From Bryum argenteum (taxonomy: Eukaryota > Streptophyta > Bryopsida > Bryales > Bryaceae): a DNA stretch of 64,000 nucleotides. Numbering within the stretch: the stretch's first letter is position 1; every line of letters begins with the position of its first letter. The notes beneath the pieces are model-generated. The model was not told the DNA's origin. It did not search any database and saw only the letters and a program-made list of their open reading frames with translations. The translations under genes were made by a program, and so were the position numbers. The stretch spans positions 12,912,648 through 12,976,647 of the forward strand of contig CM073329.1 of NCBI GenBank assembly GCA_037043015.1. The letters run 5' to 3'. This document shows, piece after piece, positions 12,551-24,602 of this stretch.

Positions 12551-13432
12551 TAATCAACCCCGTATTCGTGAATTTGGCCCAATCCCATTTATATTTGACC
12601 GCACACTATTTAAATAAAAACACTTAAACAAGGCATAGTGACGTTATCAAATAATGTGGGTATGGAAAATAGTATTACTTTTGGTAGGTGAAAGTGACGG
12701 TTACATGAAATAAACATCATTTTGGAATCGTTGAAAATTAATTAAAAAAATATTTATATTGTATGTGGAAGAAAAAGAAATCCGGACCTTTAAAGAATTG
12801 ATGTAAAGAAATACTGTAAAAGAAAAAGAAAGTACTGTATACGTAAAAGAATTCGGTTTAAAGATAAAGAAATGCTAAAAACATAAAGAAACGTGCAAAA
12901 ATAAGGAATTATGAAAGATAACGAAACAAAATATTCAATAGAAAAAATACAGTATTCGTCGGTGGGAGAAATAGAGGTGTCAACATTAGAGGAGCAAATT
13001 TGTGAGGTGATTGTATCAACTCTTATTTGCGGACTTGTCATTCGAATAACCCAAACCCACCTCCCAAGTTTGACAATGAGGTCTCCCCAAAAACGACCAG
13101 CGTAGCAATGATGGCGTCTTACAAATCACTTTTGAAGATTGCGTACATTCGGTACAAAAAAATTCCTATGCACCTTCGCAGTTGCTACTCTCTGCAATTT
13201 CATTAACAAGGTGAAAACGTTGCACGACATGGAATTTACATTTTCCACGGATCATTGTGGCTGGCCTCTCTATTCCTAAAAACATCATACTTACTCTAAT
13301 ATTACCTAAATTGCTATGCATGTCCTTGTTACCTACTACATTGCAATGTACATAACTCCATCTCGTAATTTCTAAATCCTACTCCCCACAACTACGAGCT
13401 CCATATACAATTGAACGATGAATACTTTTAAA
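11060..13432. other. AT-rich intergenic
   Basis: No convincing gene is seen. The first 1.5 kb is the distal part of the duplicated C2 upstream region. The remainder is AT-rich, with occasional CCGGAC motifs. The LINE ORF2 expected below 13433 on the minus strand is not present. Confidence 0.5.
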
Positions 13433-15490
13433 TCACTCACTCGCATGTGTGGTTTGACCAACGTCGCTTTCTCTGTGATTCCTCTCATGCTCTTGGATTC
13501 GATGTAAATTGTCGAGCGCAAACAATATTTGGTCTCTCGGAGCAAATTGTTTCCTCCCTTTTGAAGGCTTCCAAGAAGCAAGAACACTATCAGTAAATAC
13601 ACGTCCTCGGTGAGACAAAGCTTCCTGAAAGTTCGACATCCCTAATGCTTCCCAGAAGACAGGGGGAGCCACGGTGGTGCGGTGGCCTTGTGCGCTCCTT
13701 GAATTTTGTTTGCTCTTTTCGGACGCCGGTTGCGGTTGGATCTTCTTCCGGCCATGTAAGGAACGCCATACCAAACTAGAGGGGCGAGAGATCGTGGAGA
13801 GTTCGGCCGAGGAGTCCTCCGTGGTCTGTGTAGGATTTTGTCCTTGATTGAGATCCAGGCCGTTCCGTATTGGTGTGTGCAGGAGAGAGGTATCAAACCC
13901 TAAGGGAGCTTCAAAATCCAGGTCCAGAATTGGTGATGAGATGCCGTGCTGGGGATGTGCTGGACTTTTGCCTCTGTAGAGCTGTTGTCTGATCGGAGTA
14001 ACCTCCTTACCATCGGTGGGAGACGACTCCAGTCTTAAGTCACTAGTATTGGGGATCGCCGGGAAGTCCTCAGGATTCTCTGAAGTCTCCCGAACACTGC
14101 TAGTCGCCACCAAGCGTGACTGGTGCGGGCTACGCCCTCCACTTAACTGTAAAGAGCGAATAGGAGATTGGTGAGGGATGTCCTCTGCCCCGACCTTGTG
14201 GGTGACTACCTGCCACTGCATCGCTCTAGCTGGTAGTCTCCGTTCCTGGTTGGGGGAGCCAAGATCCCGGTTTGTAACACGTTCATGACTAAGCGTGGCG
14301 CGCTTGATGGAGTGACCAGGTGACGTTGCTGGAGGTGCCTGTGGGAGGACAGGTCTGAGCTCCAAAGGGGGAGGTGGCGGTAGTTCCGGCAGTATCTCTG
14401 TCTGCCGTCGAGGGGACCCTACCACAGCAGGATCGTGGAGTGGAGTGTCAGAGTCTCGCCTTCCAGCTCTAGGAGGTGTCGTCGCGGTATGCATATGCTC
14501 CACCTGTTGATGGGGGCCCTTCTCCCTCGATCTATTGTGTCCCGCTTCTCGAGCTCCACGGAAGCCCTTCGGTGGTGAGGGCCTGCGGTGCCATGGAGCC
14601 TCACGACGATGCTGTGGGCGGGATCGGCCTGTGTTTCTTGGGTTCCGTGTATAGGTTCTAGAATTGTGGCCGAACTCGTGACAGAGGGCACATTGGTTCG
14701 GGTGCCCGGAAGTGAGAATCTTGTGTTCGTGGAAAGTCCCTGGTACAAGCTCATCTTCAAGCCGAAGCTTGTCCGGTATGACTGTTCCCGCAGGAACTAG
14801 CACCTTGATTCTTGGGCCAGAAGCTCGGCCAGCGTATGATGCAGAGTCCTCAAAATAAAGAACCTGTCCGTATGTGCTTCCAAGAATGCGTAAGCAAGTC
14901 TCATTGCGAAGGTGGAGCCCCAACCCAAGAAACTGTATCCACATCGGAGTTGCCAAGATGGAAGCGGATGCTGGATTCTCTGGTGAAAAAGATGCGCTCC
15001 ATGGTGAAAATGGTACCTCTCTACTGTTACAGTAGAAGACCCGTGAAAGAGTCTGTCGAACCCCTTCTTCAGACGAGAAGGTGACCTCAAAGAATCCGTT
15101 GCCAAGAAGTCCGCACCCTACAATTGACGAGGGTAAGGACGAAAAGCACCAGTCCTTGAGGGTTTGAAAACCTGGGCTCGCGCCAGGTAGCTGGCCGAGA
15201 ACTGTAAGTCGTTCTGCAGACTCGCGGTGTGAACTAAAGACTGCACGTTCTTCCACGGAAAGAACACGTAAAGGGGCTTTCTTCTTGTCATGTGACCTTG
15301 CTGCACGATCGCCTGGGTTGTCATACCCCTGCAAAGCATGCGCTGTCGTCTCCACAGCAGTGGACGGCTCTCCGTGCAACTGCTCCATCGCCTTTCCAGC
15401 CTCTTCTGACCCCTGATTGTTGGTCCTGTTGCCAGAACCCACCATGCAGTTTCCCTGGACAGAGCAGGCTAAGAACAGCACAGAGTTCAA
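13433..15490 (-). CDS. LINE ORF1-like protein (DUF4283 and zinc knuckle), without ORF2
   Basis: This single open frame of 685 codons starts at ATG 15490; an in-frame ATG at 15445 is an alternative. The N-terminal part has the pattern of plant LINE ORF1 proteins of the DUF4283 type (ATPMWIQFLGLGLHL, then NETCLRILGSTYGQV). It is followed by a CCHC-type knuckle, CALCHEFGHNSRTY, in which the last Cys is replaced by Tyr. The rest is Pro/Arg/Ser-rich and disordered. Known ORF1 proteins bind RNA and act as chaperones for the element's transcript. No endonuclease or reverse-transcriptase frame follows, so the element is 3'-truncated, which is the reverse of usual LINE 5' truncation. The long open frame despite truncation means either recent deletion or retention of ORF1. 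Confidence 0.7.
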   Translation of the reverse strand: MNSVLFLACSVQGNCMVGSGNRTNNQGSEEAGKAMEQLHGEPSTAVETTAHALQGYDNPGDRAARSHDKKKAPLRVLSVEERAVFSSHRESAERLTVLGQLPGASPGFQTLKDWCFSSLPSSIVGCGLLGNGFFEVTFSSEEGVRQTLSRVFYCNSREVPFSPWSASFSPENPASASILATPMWIQFLGLGLHLRNETCLRILGSTYGQVLYFEDSASYAGRASGPRIKVLVPAGTVIPDKLRLEDELVPGTFHEHKILTSGHPNQCALCHEFGHNSRTYTRNPRNTGRSRPQHRREAPWHRRPSPPKGFRGAREAGHNRSREKGPHQQVEHMHTATTPPRAGRRDSDTPLHDPAVVGSPRRQTEILPELPPPPPLELRPVLPQAPPATSPGHSIKRATLSHERVTNRDLGSPNQERRLPARAMQWQVVTHKVGAEDIPHQSPIRSLQLSGGRSPHQSRLVATSSVRETSENPEDFPAIPNTSDLRLESSPTDGKEVTPIRQQLYRGKSPAHPQHGISSPILDLDFEAPLGFDTSLLHTPIRNGLDLNQGQNPTQTTEDSSAELSTISRPSSLVWRSLHGRKKIQPQPASEKSKQNSRSAQGHRTTVAPPVFWEALGMSNFQEALSHRGRVFTDSVLASWKPSKGRKQFAPRDQILFALDNLHRIQEHERNHRESDVGQTTHASE

Positions 15491-15676
15491 GAAACGAAGA
15501 GATTCCCCAAAAGCAGACTCTAGACATCTACTTTTTCAGCTGTAAACAAAAGAAGAACATGAAAACTCATCGAAAGAGAGATTCTTGATCAAAGGGAGGC
15601 ATTAATTGATTAAAAGCTCGAGATCGAGCAAAATCAAGAAAGCGCCGCCCGATGCGTACTCTCACTCCCGCCCTCT

Positions 15677-15915
15677 CTTGCAACCTCCTACAAGGTTATG
15701 TACAATCCCAACCTACCTACCGCAATCCTTTCAAAGCACAAAATCATTCATACAAATTGTGATTTGAATTGTGAAACTTCACTTTTTGAATGCATCACTT
15801 GAAGGTGACCAGTTTGACATCAAAATATAAGTGAAATTTTGAGTACAGGGAGAGCTACAACGAAGATTCTGTTGGAATCATGCCCCTCGGGCTTGCTTGA
15901 GCGTTTAAGGGTTAA
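15677..15915 (-). mobile_element. Truncated TTAA-type MITE (inverted copy of the 28,224 element)
   Basis: Reading the minus strand, this matches the left part of the element at 28224-28592. It ends at GCGTTTAAGGGTTAA (TTAA at 15912-15915). The other end is missing; the fragment stops next to the 5' side of the LINE. This suggests the LINE inserted into the element or was joined to it by deletion. Confidence 0.75.
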
Positions 15916-17661
15916 GCATGTATTTTCCATTGCAAGCCAATTGTGTGAAACCAAAAATAGTCTTCATGAATTTTGTGTCCTAAGTATGATCTTAGGATGA
16001 TTTCTAACAATGTCATAGTTGGAAATTAATTGATCCAAACACTTTTGGTGTAGGATTTGCAATGATATTTCTACAATAATGAAAGTTTTAAAATGTATGG
16101 TTTTGGAGGGCCTATTTCTCCTTTATCTAAGCTTAGATCATTTTTGACTTTCTTCATATACATGGATTCTAATTAGAGTCTAGTTTTAGTGTTAGGAACC
16201 TTCACAAGATCAGAAATGTTCTCAAGATAACTAAAGGTCTAACATCAATTGTGAAGGGTCTTGTTTTGGACTATTTTTTCTTTGTAAGATTTTTGGCGGT
16301 TTTGCACCAATGCAAGCCTATGATTTGAACCAAGAAGTCTTTTTGATGAATTTATTTGTGCAATGGTGACATGAGGGTAAACATTTTTCTTGAAAATGTG
16401 TTCATTGGCGTTCAAAAATAGGATGGGACGTTTAGAGATTAAGCACTTAAGATACATTGCCACAGATCCAATACCAAAATTACCACTACTACGATTTGAC
16501 CCCCTTTGCTACGTTTTTATTTCCATAAAAGTCACGTTAGGGTGTAGCTCAAGCTACGTATTTGCTAAATTCGTAGCTTGAGCTACACCCACCATAGTTT
16601 TTATGGAAATACAAACGTAGCAAAGGGGCCAAATCCTAGTAGTGCTATACTTCAATCAAAAGTCTACTTAGTATTAAGGAGTTGTTGAGATTTAGTCTTG
16701 ATTAGCCTAATGTAAGATATGGTGTTCAGAGGTATGGTGTTGTTTAATGCAAGGAGGTGTACAAGTTTTGCAACTCTTTTTTCTTAGTGTACTTTGGGTT
16801 TTCATTACTTTCATACGGAATTGCAAGACTTTTGTTTTGACTAAGAATCGTTTTGGACAATTATTTCTCGAATATTACTTGGTATATTATCTTAATTTCA
16901 ATAAAATGGCACTATCAATGGCATGTGCTACTTGTGACACAATATCTTACATTTGTGCCCATATGTATAGAGTGGTGTATTTTGTAATATCACTATTTTT
17001 CCTTAACATCACTCCTCTATATACATTGTCACTCATTTTCCCTATTATCACATTCAAAGTCTATTATATCAACAAAGACTTTGTTATTGCTAGAATAATT
17101 CCATGAACTCAAAATGATTGCTCATAATCATTGATTGAGTGGTCGTTTCCTCATCTTGCATGTAAAAATATGCTGATGTGTGTGATTGATTGTTCATGTC
17201 ATATGCATAATGATATGAAATGATCAAAGAACATATCAAATGCCCTTACACAACTATATACTATCAATGTCAAAAAAACTTTCTTGCACAAGCTCCAATT
17301 TATTCGGAAGTAATCTTTCAAAAAGAAAGGAAACTCATGCCCACTACAAATCTTGTACACTTTACCATGAATAATGTCTATATGTGATGGCAATCCTTTA
17401 GAAATAATTAATTACTAGTCTTTCATTATCAGTAAAAGTAAATTAGAACTTTGAGTAACATGCAAACTAAGGAAAGAAAGAAAGGAAGAAGTCCTAAGTG
17501 AAAGATAATGGTGGAACTAGGAACAAGAGATAGAGATTTGGGAACAAGGGATTGGAATGACGCGATGGGACAATGAGTACCTTAATTATTCATGCGTTAT
17601 TGTACTTTATATGTTACATGCGATTACTGGTTGGAATACAATCCATAAAGAACGTGTACAA
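15916..17661. other. Intergenic sequence around the foldback element
   Basis: AT-rich, with short ORFs only. Apart from the hairpin at 16484-16644, I see no gene or repeat I can support. Confidence 0.45.
16484..16644. mobile_element. Foldback element, long hairpin
   Basis: Almost the whole 161-bp segment is an inverted repeat. CACTACTACGATTTG at the left pairs with CAAATCCTAGTAGTG at the right. CCTTTGCTACGTTT pairs with AAACGTAGCAAAGG, and GTGTAGCTCAAGCTACG pairs with CGTAGCTTGAGCTACAC. The loop is only about a dozen bases. It has no ORF. Confidence 0.85.
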
Positions 17662-17884
17662 CTACACTAAATAGGTAGATTAGAGTTAGATACACTAATT
17701 CATATAAACATGTTATAAGTTTTTACTGTTGGTCAATATATTTACCCTCTACATCCATCAAGTTGGGGATCCTTAGAGAGTACTGGAATCAATACTCTTG
17801 GTAATTTTTCTTTCTCAAAAGTAAAAACTTAGAGCATTTTCAAATCTTATAAAAATCTAACACTAATCTACCTATTCAGTGTAG
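17662..17884. mobile_element. MITE, CTACACTAAAT family, copy 1
   Basis: Starts CTACACTAAATAGGTAG and ends with the reverse complement CTACCTATTCAGTGTAG. The interior has the symmetric ACATGTTATAAGTTTTTAC / GTAAAAACTTAGAGCAT pattern shared with three other copies in the window. Confidence 0.8.
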
Positions 17885-18141
17885 TTTTACATAAATGACA
17901 TAGTCTCCATAGGAGTGATAGGACCATAGGCTGTCCGCAATCAAAAAAGAATTATTAAATAGGGTTTTGCATTTGACAAAAAGAATGACAAGAAAAGCCT
18001 TGTCCAATGTCCAAATTTAACAACATTAGAAATAAATGACCATACATGAAGAACACACGCTAAATCATGTCCTTCTTTCTCATCGAGTCCTTTACAGTTT
18101 TAACCATAAAAACACATCCTTTGTTTTATCATTCACGCATA

Positions 18142-18365
18142 CTACACTAAATTTGATAATTAGTGTTAGATACACTAATTTACATAAACATGTTATAAGT
18201 TTTTACTATTGTTCAATAATTTTACCCACTATATTGGCCAAGATGGGGGTCCTTATATAGTATCAGAATCAATGCTCTTGGTAAATTTTTTTTAAACAAA
18301 AGTAAAAACTTATAGCATTTTCAAATCTTATAATAATCTAACAATAATTACCAAATTTAGTGTAG
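18142..18365. mobile_element. MITE, CTACACTAAAT family, copy 2
   Basis: Starts CTACACTAAATTTGATAAT and ends CCAAATTTAGTGTAG. The interior is nearly the same as copy 3 at 45637-45858. It lies only about 260 bp from copy 1. Confidence 0.85.
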
Positions 18366-18743
18366 TGGTTAATTCCATTGGGTGAAGAAATCTTCCATCA
18401 ATTGGTGATGAGGCCTCCTGCTCCACAACCCTATTAACTTCAACCCTATTCAAATGATAGCAACCTAATATCCAACTAAATCAGACTCATTCAAGAAATC
18501 TAAACTGAATCACGACAGGTTTTAAAGTCTTGAACTATTATGACCTGGGTTCCACTTTTATTACTTGAATGCCGTCGACATCTCTATTTGTACATTTTGG
18601 GAATCCCCCAAAAAGATTTCTTCTTTTATTGAATTCAAATAATGTTCACAAAGTCAAAATCTCTAGAGAAAACAAGACTTTCATCCTCCTCTACCTAGTA
18701 CTTCGAAGCCTGTACACTCTTGCTCACGAATCAGAGCTCTCTG

Positions 18744-19660
18744 CTAATACCTATACTGATGGTATCCAGCGGCAGGGTGTATCGCAGTCGCAGGAGCGGG
18801 AGGGTACAACGGAGGAGCAGATGCTGGAGGGTAAGGTGCAACTGCTGGTGCTGGTCCTCCAAAAGGCACCGCGTATTGTTGCTGCCAATGCTGCGGAGGA
18901 TAGTGTGAGTGAGGTGGAGGTGGTTGTCCGTAAAGTTGACCAGGGTACCCTGCCGGCGCAGGCGCTTCTTGTGCACGCTTCTGCAGACAAACCGCATGTT
19001 AACAACCATCTCGTTGCAAGTGACCACGTACCAAAAGCAAAGTACACTACAGCCAGAAGCGCAATCTCGTCAGTATGGTGCAGAGCGACGTTTTGGGGCT
19101 TACAGTTCTTTCGAAACGCAGTACCAAGTTCAACACTCCTGATGATTTTCCACTCCTATTATTGGTCAGTGACCATTGCGTGTCATCGTATCCAGATTCG
19201 ATCACCCTCTTGAGTGGAATCCTGTAACAGCAAAACAGCAAGTTAGAAACACCGTGATTTTCAACCCTAATCACAAAAATGCCTTGATGGATGATACTTA
19301 CTTGGTGCTACCAATGTAATCATCGCTTAGGATCATGTTTTCGTTCCATACACTCACGTTTAACTCTCCCACACTGTCGATCAACTCAAACTGGTACGAT
19401 TCGTTGAACGATGGGTTCCTTCCTCCATCTGCACAGCAAGAAGCCAAGAACGTGTGTGAGTACTGGATCACCGCACAAAAGCTTCCATGCCAAGAGGGCG
19501 TATTCTCACCTGTGCAAGTGTTGGTTGTAAATTTCTGTGCGGAGTATTCAATGACGACGTAAGGGTCTTGTCTGCTGAACCACTCCTTGTTGGCGAGCTT
19601 GGAACAACCTACAACCGTCATCTTCAGCAGCTCATCTTTCACACTGGAGCCTCCTGCCAT
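18744..19660 (-). CDS. C2-domain protein A with Pro/Tyr-rich tail
   Basis: Exons on the minus strand are 19660-19510, 19428-19302, 19221-19104 and 18980-18744. Phases agree and give 210 residues. Residues 1-120 form one C2 domain (TVVGCSKLANKEW, QDPYVVIEY, GGRNPSFNE, SDDYIGSTK, GYDDTQWSL). The first loop-1 acidic position is not Asp, but the QDPY Asp is kept, so calcium or lipid binding is possible yet reduced. The tail of about 79 residues is Pro/Tyr/Ala-rich and ends HQYRY. The layout resembles plant SRC2-like small C2 proteins, which associate with membranes. It was first taken for a pseudogene because the frames break at introns, but the splices restore it fully. Confidence 0.8.
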
Positions 19661-19845
19661 ACTTGGGAGATTCTAAAACCAAGAAGGTACTGAGTCTGGA
19701 AGCAATGGATACTGAATCCTGCTCGTGGAGAGACAATGAATCGTGCTGACCAGTGGAGAAATTGGATACTGATGGTAAAGAGATTGAATCCTGCTCAAGT
19801 GTGGGGCTTGAATGAGAACACAGTTGTGATCTGTAGAGCGAATGG

Positions 19846-19862
19846 TGGCATATATATCTATC
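19846..19862 (-). promoter_or_regulatory. TATA-like element upstream of C2 gene A
   Basis: The minus strand reads TAGATATATATGCC about 190 bp upstream of the ATG. The same stretch is kept in the gene-less duplicate at about 10530-10545. No start-site data are available. Confidence 0.35.
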
Positions 19863-20350
19863 TGAATGGAGAAAATTTGAGATGCGGCTCGCGGGATGCG
19901 GCGGCCGACAATAGCTGAGAGCTGTCACGACTTGTCTGCGAGTCAGACACGCTTTCGAGGTCTCATCGGATCGCAGTAATGTAGTCAACTTGGAGGGAAT
20001 CAAATATTTTCTCGCTGGACAAGTCTTTGTCTTGCTTTCGGTGTGTACTGAGTGTGAAATCTATTAATACATTAAATGGTATTCAAAAAGTGAAAAGTTG
20101 AAGGGAATCGGAGCGTCGGTAGGACTGCCGGTGATCAGGATTTGTCGAGGTGAGTGGACGAGTGGAGACAGTGGACGAGATCAGCCCACTGGCTCACCCT
20201 CCGACACTTCTGCTTCCACTCAGGTCGCTTCAAGGTACACTACTCAAAATGGCACAAATTTCAGTTTAGGAAATGTGTGATGGAATAAAAAAAAGTGAGT
20301 ATGTTTTCTGCGACTGGAAGGTCAGTGGAAGTCCACTGCAAGTGGAATCA
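19863..20350 (-). promoter_or_regulatory. Upstream region shared by C2 genes A and B and the orphan copy
   Basis: This GC-richer block matches 10560-11050. More loosely, it matches 27130-27290 upstream of C2 gene B (CTCCGACACTTC...TTTCCACT and GAGGTGAGTGGACG-type motifs). Conservation in three places suggests shared control elements, but it may only reflect common descent of the duplicated segment. Confidence 0.45.
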
Positions 20351-20559
20351 TCAGTTTCAGACTCTCCTATGATTTGTTAATATGAATTTTCCAAGTTGGA
20401 TTTGTAGGGTCCTCAAACAGGTTCCTTGTACAAGGACACCCTAAATCCGCAATGCTGGTATATATATTTGGCTTCAAAGCTACAATGACTACATGACTGT
20501 AGTTGTGCCCGATTTATTATAATGTCACGTACAATAGTGAACGAAACAAACTACCCACC

Positions 20560-20777
20560 TTAACCCCTAAAGGTCCTTGATACAAAATTGTTTAAATTAT
20601 CAAAAAGAACCCTCTTCTACTTCAGGCCCAAGTTAACTTGACCATTTTCTCGAATGTCAAATTTGAACCATCAATTTTTCTCCATTTTTGAGATTATAAT
20701 GGTCAAAGCTGGATGAGTTTTCTCCCTGCAGAAATTCCAAAAAGCGATTTCCGCTTTCTTGGACCTTTAGGAGTTAA
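20560..20777. mobile_element. TTAA-bounded MITE, 218 bp
   Basis: Starts TTAACCCCTAAAGGTCC and ends GGACCTTTAGGAGTTAA, a 17-bp terminal inverted repeat with one mismatch that includes the TTAA target site. The interior (GATTATAATGGTCAAAGCTGG) is the inverse of the element at 24603-24854. Confidence 0.85.
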
Positions 20778-21547
20778 GAGATAAGATTTGTTTGTTTACA
20801 TTTTAAGATATGGGGCATGTTTCACCATTCTGAGCCTATTCTTTTGATCTAGAATCACTTCTTCATGAATTTCTTTTAAACTTGTGCAATCATGGAATGC
20901 GGTTTAACAACTTTCTAGTTGGAACTTTCTTATTTTAGATGTTTCATAATTATAAATTATTGTCAATAATTCATTCATTGGGTTGGATGCAAGTTCAACT
21001 CTAGTTTTTGTAGTAGAAAGCTTAGGGTAATCTAAGATGCCTCGAAACAATGACATGCATTTTTGTGAAAGCAATTCAGTTATGGGTACGATCTCCTTTG
21101 TATTGTATGGATGGTTTTCACTGTTGCAAAGCTACTGGATAAGAATTTCTTATTTGTAATCTCTTTGGTGTAAGGGTATATGTGAGATGAAGGTGAACTT
21201 TTGAGGTGGAAATTTCCCAAATGGAACATGTTTGGTGACATTATTTCGACTTCCAAGTGAAATCTTGATAAAATTTTGTAACCTTTCAAGGACATTGATG
21301 TGTTATGATTTTGCAATTTACAAGGCTGCGTAACTTAAAATTTAATTGTGATAATCTATATCAAAAGATTGTAGGGTTAAGATTTAAATATCATATCTTC
21401 CATTACTCCAAAATCAATTATATTGTGTGAAAAACCAAGAGACGTAGAAGGGTTGATGAAGGAGGTTGAAGTTTGATGGGCTAAAGGAAAATGAGAATGA
21501 GTTCCACTTGTCCCAAGACCACGTGAAATAGAAATTCCCTGTCTCAA

Positions 21548-21996
21548 TAAGGTAGGAGTCGTGAAAACCGTCCAGCCCCAAAAACCGCACAGTTGGTATA
21601 TGGGTAGGGGCTGTAGAACCGTCCGTTCATGGTAAACTGACAGGTTTTGGGAACCATCCACTATTTTTAGCTCAAACCATGCATGCTGAACGGTTTTAGA
21701 CATCTCCTATGTCAGTTCCTGAACCTATTTTAATTCATTTTGGGACATTCAATCCACAGTTTTCGTGATACAACCTTGCAAAAAAATCAGCACTCTATGT
21801 TCGGGTAGTGGGACTCCTAAGACTCGAGATTCAAAAATTCATAGGAAATTATAGGATTACTCAAAAAATGTTCTTTTTTTTTAGGATGGATTTGCACTAG
21901 CTTTGCAGACCATCGAGAAATAATTAAAATTTTACACCACTATTCCAAGTATGCAAAGCTGAAATTCAGACGGTTTTCACCACTCCCACATGAGGT
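21548..21996. mobile_element. MITE, TAAGGTAGGAGT family, long diverged copy
   Basis: Starts TAAGGTAGGAGTCGTGAAAA and CCGTCCAGCCCC. It ends near CGGTTTTCACCACTCCCAC, the diverged inverted end. The interior carries extra inverted pieces of the same termini (CGGTTTTTGGGG-type), so it may be nested. Compare 44811-45040 and 48417-48646. Confidence 0.6.
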
Positions 21997-23631
21997 GTCC
22001 CTCAAACTTCATCATTGAAATATCTGCTAAATATTTGCAGGAGAGTCAACTCCTTTTTCTGTTTAAAAAGTATGCTCTTTGTTTTCATTTCTTGTTTTGT
22101 TGACTTCAGGCAGACTTCAATACAGTGTTGCATGAGGCCAGGGTCTCATAGCATGCAGTTATGGCAGGTAATTGTGCAGATGGCCCTACCAAGAAAGGGA
22201 TAACATGGCTTTGGCTTTTTCGGGTTTTAATATCTCATAGTCTACGTATAGGGCAATCCCCTACAACGAGAGCATTGTGGAAAATAATCACCCGACGTGG
22301 GGATAATAATTTTCCGTGATGCCCAAGGAGGTTTGCCACGCGTAAATATCGGAAAAATAATTTAAAAAATAAAAATAAATTTTTTTTAAAATAATTTTTA
22401 AAAATAATCCTTTTTGCAATCCGATTCCAAAGGAAAAATCTTTCAAGAAAATACTTTGTATGATAATGAGTAACTAGATGACTATGGATGAACTTTCCAT
22501 AATCCTTGGTTAGGTGGGAAATACCGCGTAACACGGAATTATGAAAAATAATTAATTTGCTATGAAAAGAGAGATTTCTAGAGCAGGTGTTTACAGTCCC
22601 AATTTTGATTTTACCCCTATTTAGAGCACACTCAATCATTTCATGGGCACTCCCAAATTTTGAGAAGTTGCACCTGGATACAAAAAGATTTTGAAGGATT
22701 TTTATTCTTTATTTTACTCTCGAGAAGTTTGGTGAGTTGGAAACCACATCCAAATTACATAACCTTGTTTGGATATATAGATTGTTCATAATAAGCTTTA
22801 AAATACAAACAAGTTTGAGTGTAAGAAACTTTACTAGTTTGGAAAACTAATGAGGTTCTTTGTAGGTAACTGGTGTCCTCTCTCTATTTTATCACATGAT
22901 GTGAGATTTTAGTCAATCATATGAATTTCTAGTCACTAATAATAAAGAACACAATTTATCTTGATTTTCAAAGTTTCATTTGTTTTAATTCATTGATGAA
23001 AGAAAAATTCCTATTTGAGAAAATTAAACCGTACAGATCTAATTTAAAGTTTATATGTTTTTATACTATCTTCGGAGGGCTATATCATAACAGCTATAGA
23101 ATCCTTATTTTATAGCACACCTAAGTTTGTCTACAAACCCCTTGGGCCTTTAGGGATTGATTGATCAAAGATATAAAAATACAATTTGCACTCCCAAATG
23201 GACCCTATAAATTTACACTTTTTTATTACCTTGATGCAATGAGACTCTGATCCAAACAAGAACACTTGCAAGAGAATGGATGTCATATTTTCATCATATC
23301 TTAGATTTTGTCAAAAGAACTAGAACTTACTTAGAATTCAACCCAACAAACGAAGTTATAATTCAACAATGGATGAAGTAGTATGATACAACACCTCAAG
23401 AATTGTATTTTCTTCAAAAAATTGGTGAAGAAATATTATTACCAATTTAATACCAAAATTATTCTGATTGAAAAAATTTAAATAGAAATAAAAAAGTTGT
23501 TGAACTGTATTTAAATTAGCGTAATCTAGGAGAAATATATGAAGATCTATATGGTGATCAATTTAGAGCAAGGTATCTAATCAGAAGAGGACAAAGTAAA
23601 TTACAAGAGTTCCCAATGTCTTCTTTAGCAT
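21997..23631. other. AT-rich intergenic with possible decayed transposon coding fragment
   Basis: Near 23525-23640 one plus-strand frame reads GEIYEDLYGDQFRARYLIRR without stops for about 35 codons, after stops and AT-rich sequence. It looks like a relic of a mobile-element protein, but I cannot name the family. Nothing else is recognisable. Confidence 0.3.
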
Positions 23632-24246
23632 TTAACCCTTAAGCGGGCCGAATGTCGAAAATCGACATTCTGGATGACAGAAACTTTGGAGAGCCATACC
23701 TTCTTCATCCGGACTCCGTTTTGGACGAAATCACTTGGGTTGGGTCCCAAATCAAGTTTAGTTCATGTCATAAAAATCTCAGACCCACACAATGAAGTAT
23801 GAATTAATGGCATGCATTTCAGTGACAGCAGCCTAGTTTTAGACATTTTTTCCTTTGTAAAATTTAGGGCAGTTTTCACCATTGCAGGGCCATTATTTGC
23901 ACAAAGAAATTTTTCTCATGGTTTTTTTTTGTTCAAGGATGCTACTGAGATGAAGGTGAACAACATTCTAATTGGTGACTTTTTCATTGCAATAAGTCTA
24001 ATGGTAGCATTTTCACTTTAAAGTGAAAATGATGAAATTATGTGATCATTTTTGAGTATTAATACATTATGATCTCGCAATCTATGAAGCCTCATGACTC
24101 AAAATTTGACCCACATGATGTTCAATATGTCTACAACAAGATTGTACGGTTGAGATTTGGATAACACACTTTTACCTCCACCTATGACAATGCTTTTGAG
24201 GATGTGTTCATTTTACTACAAATGAGTCAAACCATTTAGGGGTTAA
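23632..24246. mobile_element. TTAA-bounded MITE, 615 bp, copy 1
   Basis: Starts TTAACCCTTAAGCGGGCC and ends CCATTTAGGGGTTAA. It is nearly identical along its full length to 35104-35722. Both ends begin CCC just inside TTAA, as in piggyBac-type elements. The 69-codon ORF inside both copies carries no known domain and is probably fortuitous. Confidence 0.85.
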
Positions 24247-24602
24247 AGAATTTACATTCTAAATGAGTAAAACCAAAAGATTTCAAGACATTCCAACATG
24301 CCTCTGGAACATTTGAAACGTAGTGGAATGTGGATTATTTATCTTGCATCATAGCTAGAAGTAGCACTTTCACAAACATTTAAAGGTCATTACTGGGTAC
24401 ATAGAAAACCTAGTGAATAGCCACCATTTTTGTAACCTAGTACCACCTACAAAAATACAATGTCTAAATACATTTCACATGCACCAAGCATCGAATATAT
24501 AATTATGCAGAATTGAACAAGTTCTATAGTTGAGTTGAGAATCTTCCGCATGAGTACATATAATAGCATCTCCCTATGGCGTTGACGTATCCAAATAAAT
24601 GC

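Noticed and set aside
23812..24021. 69-codon ORF conserved in two places (also 35288-35497)
   Set aside because: It lies inside two near-identical MITE copies; conservation is explained by recent copying.
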